From Candidatus Thalassarchaeum betae (GTDB taxonomy: Archaea; Thermoplasmatota; Poseidoniia; Poseidoniales; Thalassarchaeaceae): a stretch of DNA of 21,598 nucleotides. Every line of letters begins with the position of its first letter. Within the stretch, counting starts at the first letter, position 1. The stretch covers positions 1 to 21,598 of the forward strand of contig JAKUUO010000020.1 of the NCBI GenBank assembly GCA_022448665.1. Reading direction: 5' to 3'. The position numbers were made by a program, and so were the translations under genes. This document shows, piece after piece, positions 1-5,767 of the stretch. The notes under the pieces were generated by a model. That model worked only from the letters and a program-made list of their open reading frames with translations, was not told where the DNA came from and made no database searches.

Positions 1-219
1 GCCCACCGGGCCGGTGATAACGGCCCTGCCGCTGACTCCGTGACTCTCCATCCCAGTGAACATTGAGGCCAGTTCGCGGAGTTCCGAATCGCGGCCGACC
101 AACGTTGGCGGGGTCCAATCGAACGAGAACGGCGCTCTGTCCAGCAGGACCTTGCCCGCTCCGATCCTGTCGAGGTATTCGGCCATCATGTGACTCGTGC
201 TCACATCGTTATTAGACAT
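1..219 (-). CDS. orc1: Orc1/Cdc6 replication initiator, N-terminal fragment
   Basis: Only the first 73 residues lie in the window; the gene runs off the left edge. Reading down from the ATG at 219 the protein starts MSNNDVSTSHMMAEY and continues into PTLVGRDSELRELASMF and then AVITGPVG. This is the usual start of archaeal Orc1/Cdc6: a short N-terminal tail, a 'vGRd.el..l' segment, then the Walker A loop, which is cut after GPVG. The family binds origin DNA through AAA+ and winged-helix domains and loads the MCM helicase; neither the rest of the AAA+ domain nor the winged helix can be seen here. It is the last visible gene of the rpl10e-hpt-dph2-orc1 run, 47 nt after dph2. Another AAA+ ATPase with a similar N-terminus is possible but less likely. 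Confidence 0.75.
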   Translation of the reverse strand, partial: MSNNDVSTSHMMAEYLDRIGAGKVLLDRAPFSFDWTPPTLVGRDSELRELASMFTGMESHGVSGRAVITGPVG

Positions 220-229
220 ATTTGGAGCA

Positions 230-249
230 GCGCACGCGCATACGCGCGT
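230..249. repeat. 20-bp alternating purine-pyrimidine tract with hairpin in front of orc1
   Basis: Bases 230-249 alternate strictly between purine and pyrimidine for 20 nt, mostly CG and CA/TG steps. Inside it, ACGCGC (234-239) and GCGCGT (244-249) form a perfect 6-bp inverted repeat around the loop ATAC. Such tracts can adopt Z-DNA or cruciform structure under negative supercoiling. It lies in the 47-nt gap between dph2 and orc1, 11 nt upstream of the orc1 start codon. A function is inference only. Confidence 0.6.
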
Positions 250-266
250 CTGTGATGCACCAGCAC

Positions 267-1376
267 TCAAGGAATCTCGTCGAACTGGTATCCGCTCTGC
301 CATTCCTTCTCACCGAGAGCGACCTCGAGCTCGTAGGGGGTGATGAGCGGTTTGGCGTACTTCACCGAGTCGTCGATGGCGATTCGAGGGCATGCAGTGT
401 TGACGAAGGCGTCAACGGGGTAAAAGTCAATCAGATCAGGTCCGATGTGATCCAGAGCGAGGAGGTAGCCCTTGCGGCCGTGTTCTTCGAGAAGCCGCTT
501 CATCCTGAGGGCCAGATTGCGACGCATCTGCCCGGGCTTCTCGCCGATCAGGATGCCGAACGTCTTGGCTTCGCCGACGGCCATGATCAGACCGAAGCGC
601 TGGCGCAGTATACGCTCGATGCGTTCGAAGGACATCTCAGTCGCATCCCCGGTGTAGGGGTCGAGCATAGCTAGCGGCTTGCCGGTGTGGAGGACTAGGC
701 CGATGGGGTGGAAGTCACCCGAGCCGAGGAAGAGGTAGTGGCCTATCGACGACGCATCACCCGAGTAGTTGCACCCGAGAACCTGTCCGGGGAAAGTAAG
801 CCTGTCCCCTCCTACCGGTATCTCCACCTCGAAACCCGCCTTCTCGAGCCTCTCTTTGAAATCGGGCAGGAGATGGAGGTGCTGTATCGAGCCCACCAGT
901 CCTAGTTTTGTGCCAGTCAGAGGGGCCACACGTCCGACGGCATCCAGGAAGCGCTGCTTCGCAGCGACCTCATCCAGTTCTTCTTCCTCGTCTGACGAGT
1001 CCAAACGAGATTGGGCGATAGCCCGGTGCCGTTCCAGAAAGGGAATGGCCGGGGCCAGTTCTGGGTCGCCGTCGTAGGTGACGGGGATGAAGTGCGTCGG
1101 CATGCCCGAGTCGATGTTCATCTGGCTGTGCCCCATGTGGGCCACCAGCTCGACACCCATCGAACGCATCTTGTCGTGCACCAGGTCACAAGCGCCGTAG
1201 CACGGGTCAGCGGCAAGGATCACCTTCGCCGGCGACTCGTCTTCGATCGAGTCCATCATCTCGAGGGCCTGCATCTTGAGGCCCTCAGGGACCTGCAGCG
1301 CCACCAGCCTGTTGTCGTTCGCCTTGATGCGCTCGACGAGCTCGTCTAACTGGAAATCGTGCCGGTCTAGGTCCAT
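267..1376 (-). CDS. dph2: Diphthamide synthase subunit Dph2
   Basis: This 369-residue protein fits the archaeal radical-type enzyme that moves the 3-amino-3-carboxypropyl group of SAM onto a histidine of elongation factor 2, the first step of diphthamide synthesis. Archaeal Dph2 is a homodimer with a [4Fe-4S] cluster held by three cysteines, one per domain. Matching cysteines here are Cys59 (in ADPCYGACD), Cys202 (in LGCNYSGD) and Cys329 (in NTACPRIAID). Other family features are the N-terminal ALQVPEGL segment and the GSGDFHPIGL stretch near 218-227. An acidic insertion, SSDEEEELDE at about 127-136, makes the protein slightly longer than usual. The ATG at 1376 lies 4 nt after the hpt stop, with GTGATC just upstream as a partial ribosome-binding site, so the two genes are probably translated from one mRNA. 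It sits with rpl10e, another translation gene. Confidence 0.93.
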   Translation of the reverse strand: MDLDRHDFQLDELVERIKANDNRLVALQVPEGLKMQALEMMDSIEDESPAKVILAADPCYGACDLVHDKMRSMGVELVAHMGHSQMNIDSGMPTHFIPVTYDGDPELAPAIPFLERHRAIAQSRLDSSDEEEELDEVAAKQRFLDAVGRVAPLTGTKLGLVGSIQHLHLLPDFKERLEKAGFEVEIPVGGDRLTFPGQVLGCNYSGDASSIGHYLFLGSGDFHPIGLVLHTGKPLAMLDPYTGDATEMSFERIERILRQRFGLIMAVGEAKTFGILIGEKPGQMRRNLALRMKRLLEEHGRKGYLLALDHIGPDLIDFYPVDAFVNTACPRIAIDDSVKYAKPLITPYELEVALGEKEWQSGYQFDEIP

Positions 1377-1380
1377 GGGA

Positions 1381-1959
1381 TCACTCGATTATCTGAACCG
1401 CTCCGTCGATTACGTCAATCCTGGCCAGCGTCCTGATTGGCCAGTTCGGGCGCTCTCTGGCCAATCTCTCTCGACCCTCGCCTTTCTCAATGGCCACTAC
1501 GATGTCCTGCAATACCACACCCATCCCCTCGAGCGTCTCGAGGATAGGCTCTAGAGTGCCGCCAGTGGAGATGACATCATCGACAATCAGTATTCTCTCA
1601 CCCGGCTTGATGTCGTTGATGTAGGTCGTAGACTGAGAGTAACCAGTTGAGACATCCACCTTCACTTCGCCCTCCATTCCATACGAGCGCTTGCGAATCA
1701 CAACGGTGGGCTTGCCCGTGGCGTTTCCGACAGTAGCTAGGAGAGGCAGTCCCATGGCCTCGACACTGACGATTAAATCGATCTTGGACCAGTCGACCAT
1801 CTCGACGATGAGGTCGCAGGTGGCGCGCAGCACATCGGCGTCCATGCGTGGGATACCATCGGAGATAGGGTGGATGAAGTAGGGGTAGTCCCCCTTCCAG
1901 ATGATGGGCGCTCCGCGCAGTGAGTCCTGCAGCACTGTCATGGGGTCAGAGGGCGACAT
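1381..1959 (-). CDS. hpt: Hypoxanthine/guanine phosphoribosyltransferase, archaeal Hpt type
   Basis: A 192-residue purine-salvage enzyme that joins hypoxanthine or guanine to PRPP. The type I PRTase signature is ILIVDDVISTGGT at residues 123-135, with the two acidic residues and the phosphate-binding STGGT loop. The N-terminal YPYFIHPISDGIP segment (25-37) and VSVEAMGLPL (65-74) match the methanogen Hpt group, which separates it from bacterial Apt, although adenine phosphoribosyltransferase is the main alternative. The start is set at the ATG at 1959 because GAGGT lies about 9 nt before it and it follows the rpl10e stop by 11 nt. A longer open frame to 2337 only overlaps rpl10e and is not believed. 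It is co-oriented with dph2, whose start is 4 nt beyond the hpt stop. Confidence 0.9.
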   Translation of the reverse strand: MSPSDPMTVLQDSLRGAPIIWKGDYPYFIHPISDGIPRMDADVLRATCDLIVEMVDWSKIDLIVSVEAMGLPLLATVGNATGKPTVVIRKRSYGMEGEVKVDVSTGYSQSTTYINDIKPGERILIVDDVISTGGTLEPILETLEGMGVVLQDIVVAIEKGEGRERLARERPNWPIRTLARIDVIDGAVQIIE

Positions 1960-1970
1960 GGCCCACAACC

Positions 1971-2510
1971 TCACACTAGGCCCTTCAAATGCTCGGCGCC
2001 CTTCACGATTTTGGCGGTGCAGGGCGTGGGGAACTTGCAGCTTGCTTTCCGTAGTGCATCCCGAGCCACCAAGTAGTGCTCCGGGCTGGTTTGTATCGAG
2101 ACGAGTGTCTGACCGGGCTTGACCCGGGCGGCGGTTCCGACGTTCTTGCCGAATGACTGGCGCATACCTAGGGAGACACGGTCCGCGCCCGCCCCGGTCG
2201 CTTGTTTGTTCTCGCGCAGGATTTGATGAGGATAGGTGTGCATTCGTAGGGCGTAGCCCATGTCTCCCGCGCTCTTTCTGATGGTCGCGTTTGCGACCTG
2301 TCGAGCGGCCTCCAGAGCCGTGTCGCGAACTTGGCATGCGTTGTCAGCAGACAACTCGACGACGACATCGAACTGACCCGCCTCGGCCATCTTGCGGTCG
2401 CCCATGAAGTAGCGCAGTATGCGGTTGTTCGGCACTCCACCGGAGTACTCTCGGCGAGTGTACGCCTGACCCTTGATCTGGCGATACATCGATCCTGGCT
2501 TGCGTGCCAT
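1971..2510 (-). CDS. rpl10e: Large-subunit ribosomal protein L10e (uL16)
   Basis: A 179-residue protein of the archaeal/eukaryotic L10e (uL16) family, which binds 23S rRNA near the A-site and peptidyl-transferase centre. Recognisable segments are MARKPGSMYRQIKGQAYTR at the N-terminus, GGVPNNRILRYFMGD (about 24-38), MGYALRMHTYPHQILRENK (about 84-102) and GADRVSLGMRQSFGK (about 107-121). The length is normal for the family. The ATG at 2510 is chosen because GAGGT sits 6 nt upstream; an in-frame GTG at 2534 would add eight residues but lacks such a site. It is the first gene of the rpl10e-hpt-dph2-orc1 run and has its own candidate TATA element at 2545-2553. Confidence 0.96.
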   Translation of the reverse strand: MARKPGSMYRQIKGQAYTRREYSGGVPNNRILRYFMGDRKMAEAGQFDVVVELSADNACQVRDTALEAARQVANATIRKSAGDMGYALRMHTYPHQILRENKQATGAGADRVSLGMRQSFGKNVGTAARVKPGQTLVSIQTSPEHYLVARDALRKASCKFPTPCTAKIVKGAEHLKGLV

Positions 2511-2544
2511 GTGACTACCTCGTTGGCGGGCCACCGACCCTCTC

Positions 2545-2553
2545 TATTTAACG
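2545..2553 (-). promoter_or_regulatory. Candidate box A (TATA) for the rpl10e operon
   Basis: On the minus strand CGTTAAATA lies about 26 nt before position 2522, giving a predicted leader of roughly 12 nt that would just include the GAGGT ribosome-binding site of rpl10e. It sits in the 68-nt gap after the EamA gene. The spacing fits archaeal TBP sites, but no transcription data support it. Confidence 0.5.
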
Positions 2554-2578
2554 ATAAGGCAACGCCGTAGGCGTTCCC

Positions 2579-3535
2579 TCAATCGACCCTCACCCGCTCG
2601 CTCTCCCTCTGGACCTCTCTGACACCCATTACTATCAGCACAAAGCCCACGAGCATCGAGGCCCCGATGCTCTCGTCCAGCAGCGCCCATCCGCTTAGGA
2701 CCCCGAAAATTGGGACTAGGAAAACATAGGAGGCTGCTGCTGTCGGACCAATCCTGTCAATCCCTCTCGCGAACCAGACATAAGTCAGGACAGTAGAGAA
2801 TAGCCCCAGATAAACAATTGAACCCCACTCCGCCGTATTGGGATTGGGAATACCCGAGCTCCAGATTTCAGCCAACATCCATGGAGTGAGCATAATCCAG
2901 CCGACAATCGAGTACCAAATCACCAGTTCCTCGGTAGTTCCAATACCATCTTCTTCAAGCGCTATCTTGGTCAGGTTGCTGTTCGTCGCCCAAGCGAGGG
3001 CGGCGAGAACAATCATCGCATCTCCTAGTAGTCGATGCTCGAATGGGATGTCGGTGTTCGGGCTCCAGCCAACTACCACACTAACTCCAACTATCCCAAG
3101 TAACAGTCCAAAGGCCATCCGCTTCGTCACTTTCTGGCCCAGCATAGGTGCCGCTAAGAGGACGGTGAAGACGGGATTGACGGGGATGATTAGGGAAGCG
3201 TCGCCGGCCGCCGTCCACTTCATGCCATGCATGAAGAGAAGTTGGTATGCCATCGTTCCGAGCAGTCCCAACCACACAGTGTAGCGCCATGATTGCGAGT
3301 CGTGAGGGAGCAGCCTCGGACCATTGCGGTTCCTGTATGCCCAGCACCAAGCCACGAAGGCGATTACGACTACCAAGTATCTCAGCCAAGCAGCGGTTGC
3401 TGGCCCAAGATTGGCCCCTGTTGATTCGTCCAGCCCGTAGCTGAGAAATCTGGCTACGGCCCAAGTTGTCCCCCATATCACAGCCACCAAGAGGAGCAGC
3501 AGGTGAGTCCCCAAATTCCCCTCGAACTTCGCCAT
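2579..3535 (-). CDS. EamA/DMT-family membrane transporter
   Basis: A 318-residue, roughly ten-helix membrane protein. It has two EamA repeats, at about residues 14-157 and 171-306. The first helix carries the VIWGTTWAVARF motif (19-30) typical of RhaT/YdcZ-like drug/metabolite transporters, and the second repeat starts DAMIVLAALAWATNSNLTK (172-190). The end of the first repeat has PVNPVFTVLLAAPMLGQKVT and of the second FLVPIFGVLSGWALLDES, the paired 'P.f..l...l.L.E' motif of the family. Members export or import amino acids, nucleotides and related metabolites; the substrate here cannot be told. The ATG follows the aroA stop after one nucleotide, so it is probably co-expressed with aroA, perhaps by translational coupling. 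Confidence 0.9.
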   Translation of the reverse strand: MAKFEGNLGTHLLLLLVAVIWGTTWAVARFLSYGLDESTGANLGPATAAWLRYLVVVIAFVAWCWAYRNRNGPRLLPHDSQSWRYTVWLGLLGTMAYQLLFMHGMKWTAAGDASLIIPVNPVFTVLLAAPMLGQKVTKRMAFGLLLGIVGVSVVVGWSPNTDIPFEHRLLGDAMIVLAALAWATNSNLTKIALEEDGIGTTEELVIWYSIVGWIMLTPWMLAEIWSSGIPNPNTAEWGSIVYLGLFSTVLTYVWFARGIDRIGPTAAASYVFLVPIFGVLSGWALLDESIGASMLVGFVLIVMGVREVQRESERVRVD

Positions 3536-3536
3536 A

Positions 3537-4721
3537 CTACTTCCCCAAACCTGTCAATCTCTCGATGAATTCTGGATCGGTGACGGCGCTGATCTCCGGG
3601 TTGACGATGGTGCCTCCGACCTTGCTGGCCAGCACCATAGCCGTCATCGCGATACGATGGTCACCATGAGTCTCGACAGGTGACTCCGGCCTAGCCGGGA
3701 CCTGCCCGCCGGAGATCTCGATGCCATCATCCGTCGCGTTTGACGCCATGCCGAAGGCGGCAAGCATCTCGACCGTCCTGAGGATCCTGTCCGACTCCTT
3801 TCCTCTGGAGTGGGCGGCACCTGTAATTCGACCTCCTCGAACTAGAGCGAGCAGTGCCGCCGCAGGCGTGATGACATCGCTCTCGTCACGCAGGTCGAGC
3901 TCACTCGCTTGCTCTGACAAGGCCATCAACGCGGGGGTGAGCTCGTTGTCCCAGCCGCGAACCCCCACCTCGACACAATGCAACTCGGACATCAGCATCG
4001 CCATCGGGAGCAGGCTCGTCTCATCCGGGATGCCAACTGCAGCCGGTGCCGAGACGCGCCACGGTTCGATAATCACGATATCGCTGTCGAGTCGGTTCGG
4101 CGAGCCGCAGAGTTCTGCCAGTTTGAAAGAGAGCCGGGAGTAGCCGCGGCTTACAGACCCCTCAGACAGCCCAAGATGCAGGGGTCCTGAGTACCCTGGT
4201 GAGGCGAGTAGGAGTGCGGAGAGTGGCTGGCTGGATGAGCGCATGTCGAGGTGGGTCCCGCCGGTGCCGATCGGGCCTTTCACCGACAGCGGCACGGCGT
4301 CCGATGATATCTTGCAGCCGAGTTCGCGGAGAGCGCTGTTCAGAGTCGACAGATCACGTCTCCTCAGGGAGGCGTCACCGTCCAGCATCACTTCTGATTC
4401 GATTCCAGCCGCAATCGCGGTCAGGAAGCGGACAGCAGTCCCTGAGTTGCCGCAGTCCAGCACCCCTTCCGGCTCGCTGAATCCACCAGCGCCGACACCG
4501 GTAACGCTCCATTGTGAGGCACTCTGATCGATACCAACACCCAGTTGCCGCAGGCACTCGGCCATCGAGAGTATGTCCTCGCCCGGCTCCCCGTCGAAAC
4601 TCAGAACGGTCTCGCCCTCGGCCTGTGCGGCTAGGGCGAGCCAGCGAATCATGTGGCTCTTAGATGGAGGCAGCATCCAGTCGATGGGGTCGTGTAGATC
4701 CATCGGCTCTAGGGTCAGCAT
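3537..4721 (-). CDS. aroA: 3-phosphoshikimate 1-carboxyvinyltransferase (EPSP synthase)
   Basis: A 394-residue enzyme that joins PEP to shikimate-3-phosphate, the sixth step of the shikimate pathway. Family motifs in order: PPSKSHMIRWLALA (18-31, with the catalytic-site lysine), LDCGNSGTAVRFL (88-100, the usual GNAGT..R loop), LDGDASLRRRDL (113-124), SSSQPLSALLLASP (162-175), HSRGKESDRI (304-313) and THGDHRIAMTAMVLASK (351-367). The probable catalytic Asp is D282 in SDVITPAAAL. The overall length is a little short of the bacterial 427. The first ATG (4721) is used; ATG at 4703 also leaves the motifs intact, and no strong ribosome-binding site decides between them. It is 42 nt after the DUF4105 gene and 1 nt before the EamA transporter. 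A second shikimate gene, aroD, lies 6 kb away on the other strand. Confidence 0.95.
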   Translation of the reverse strand: MLTLEPMDLHDPIDWMLPPSKSHMIRWLALAAQAEGETVLSFDGEPGEDILSMAECLRQLGVGIDQSASQWSVTGVGAGGFSEPEGVLDCGNSGTAVRFLTAIAAGIESEVMLDGDASLRRRDLSTLNSALRELGCKISSDAVPLSVKGPIGTGGTHLDMRSSSQPLSALLLASPGYSGPLHLGLSEGSVSRGYSRLSFKLAELCGSPNRLDSDIVIIEPWRVSAPAAVGIPDETSLLPMAMLMSELHCVEVGVRGWDNELTPALMALSEQASELDLRDESDVITPAAALLALVRGGRITGAAHSRGKESDRILRTVEMLAAFGMASNATDDGIEISGGQVPARPESPVETHGDHRIAMTAMVLASKVGGTIVNPEISAVTDPEFIERLTGLGK

Positions 4722-4763
4722 GCCACCGCCATGGGCGACAATCTGTTGAAACCTCGTATGCGA

Positions 4764-5588
4764 CTAGCCCCTGATCCAGTTGCCGTAGTCCGACTCTCCG
4801 TCCCAGTCGAGCGAGCACTGGTCAATCAGACTCGATTCCATAGTCTGCTCAAGTGAACCATCCAGTCTGATCAGGTTATTCCTCTCCAGTATCTTCGGGC
4901 TGAGTCCCGGGAGCAGGACTGCTATCGCTCTCGGGACTCTTCCGGGATAGACCTCATTGACGTGCCTGACTATGTTGGTCGTGCAGGCGTTGGTGATGCT
5001 GTGATACCACTCCGGCTCGTCGTGGAGTTTGTTTGTTCTCCGGAGGAACGACTTCAACAACCTACTGTGACTGTCCTCCCCCAGCACGACGCCTTCGAAC
5101 AGATGCGTCTTGGATTTCCTCCGGCACCTTGCCCTCACTCCTATCACATCACTCTCCGTCCCCCAGACGTAGAGCAGTTCGTACTGCCTGAGCATACCCT
5201 TGAGCGGATGGTATACCTCCCCTACCTCACGGCGCACTTCGATGGAGCAGGCCAGCCTCCTGCCATCCTCGAACTCAAAACTGATCAAGGTGTGGGCAAT
5301 CGGCTGGCGCTTCGGGTCGAAGTACTCCAGCACCAGCCAAATCTTACAGACTTCGCTCAGTCGAAACCTCATCTCAGTCCAGCGCTCGTCGTAGTCCCTG
5401 GTGGTGCGCCAGCCGAAGTCCCTGACATTGCTCAGTGCGACTTCGTCCCCGTCGAACTCGGCATATGCCATCTTCTTGTTCTCTACCACCCAATCGCGCT
5501 CGTTGGAGGGCTTGAGCCCGAGATGCCGCATCACTACTAGGGCGATGATTACGAGTACGGCGAGCCCGAGCATCCCGAACCAATCCAT
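4764..5588 (-). CDS. N-terminally membrane-anchored DUF4105 (Lnb N-terminal-like) protein
   Basis: A 274-residue protein with one hydrophobic helix at about 4-20 and a globular remainder that resembles DUF4105, known mostly from bacteria as the N-terminal periplasmic domain of Lnb-type proteins. Conserved features are DFGWRTTRDYDERW (57-70), PIAHTLISFEFEDG (96-109, His99), SIEVRREVGEVYHPLKGMLR (115-134) and EPEWYHSITNACTTNIVRH (191-209, Cys202). The order His then Cys recalls a permuted papain-like fold, which would suggest a cysteine peptidase or amidase, but this is inference. The helix position suggests that the domain lies outside the cytoplasm. It stands between tRNA-Ser (46 nt upstream) and aroA (42 nt downstream), neither of which hints at its job. 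Bacterial origin by transfer is plausible. Confidence 0.85.
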   Translation of the reverse strand: MDWFGMLGLAVLVIIALVVMRHLGLKPSNERDWVVENKKMAYAEFDGDEVALSNVRDFGWRTTRDYDERWTEMRFRLSEVCKIWLVLEYFDPKRQPIAHTLISFEFEDGRRLACSIEVRREVGEVYHPLKGMLRQYELLYVWGTESDVIGVRARCRRKSKTHLFEGVVLGEDSHSRLLKSFLRRTNKLHDEPEWYHSITNACTTNIVRHVNEVYPGRVPRAIAVLLPGLSPKILERNNLIRLDGSLEQTMESSLIDQCSLDWDGESDYGNWIRG

Positions 5589-5634
5589 GCTGGGTGTGAG
5601 CCGGCTAACCGCATGAACACTACCCTGTATCAGG

Positions 5635-5721
5635 TGGCGCGGCAGGGGAGATTCGAACTCCCGAGGTGAAACACCACTGGATTAGCAATCCAGCGCAATG
5701 GCCAGGCTATGCGACTGCCGC
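5635..5721 (-). tRNA. tRNA-Ser (anticodon GCU), CCA apparently encoded
   Basis: On the minus strand the 5' end GCGGCAG (5721-5715) pairs perfectly with CTGCCGC (5645-5639), followed by discriminator G73 at 5638 and a CCA at 5637-5635. The D arm is GCA/TGC around TAGCCTGGCCAT. The anticodon stem CTGGA/TCCAG closes the loop TTGCTAA with anticodon GCT, reading AGC and AGT serine codons. A long variable arm with GGTG/CACC pairing, the class II hallmark, precedes a T arm GGGAG-TTCGAAT-CTCCC. No intron is present. Position 9 is C instead of the more usual purine. Confidence 0.95.
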
Positions 5722-5746
5722 AGCGCTTTGGCCACCCGCGTTAATC

Positions 5747-5754
5747 GCTTAAGC
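5747..5754 (-). promoter_or_regulatory. Candidate box A for tRNA-Ser
   Basis: GCTTAAGC is centred about 29 nt before the mature 5' end of tRNA-Ser on the minus strand, the expected place for an archaeal TATA element. It lies in the 46-nt gap after gyrA, the only AT-rich stretch there. Assigned by position and composition only. Confidence 0.4.
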
Positions 5755-5767
5755 CGAGCGGTTTCCC

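Noticed and set aside
189..205. Small TGTGA/TCACA inverted repeat inside the orc1 N-terminus
   Set aside because: Five base pairs within coding sequence is well within chance and has no context supporting an origin or binding site.
1960..2337. Extension of hpt upstream as one 318-codon frame
   Set aside because: It fully overlaps rpl10e, the added residues look like out-of-frame translation, and a GAGGT site precedes the ATG at 1959.
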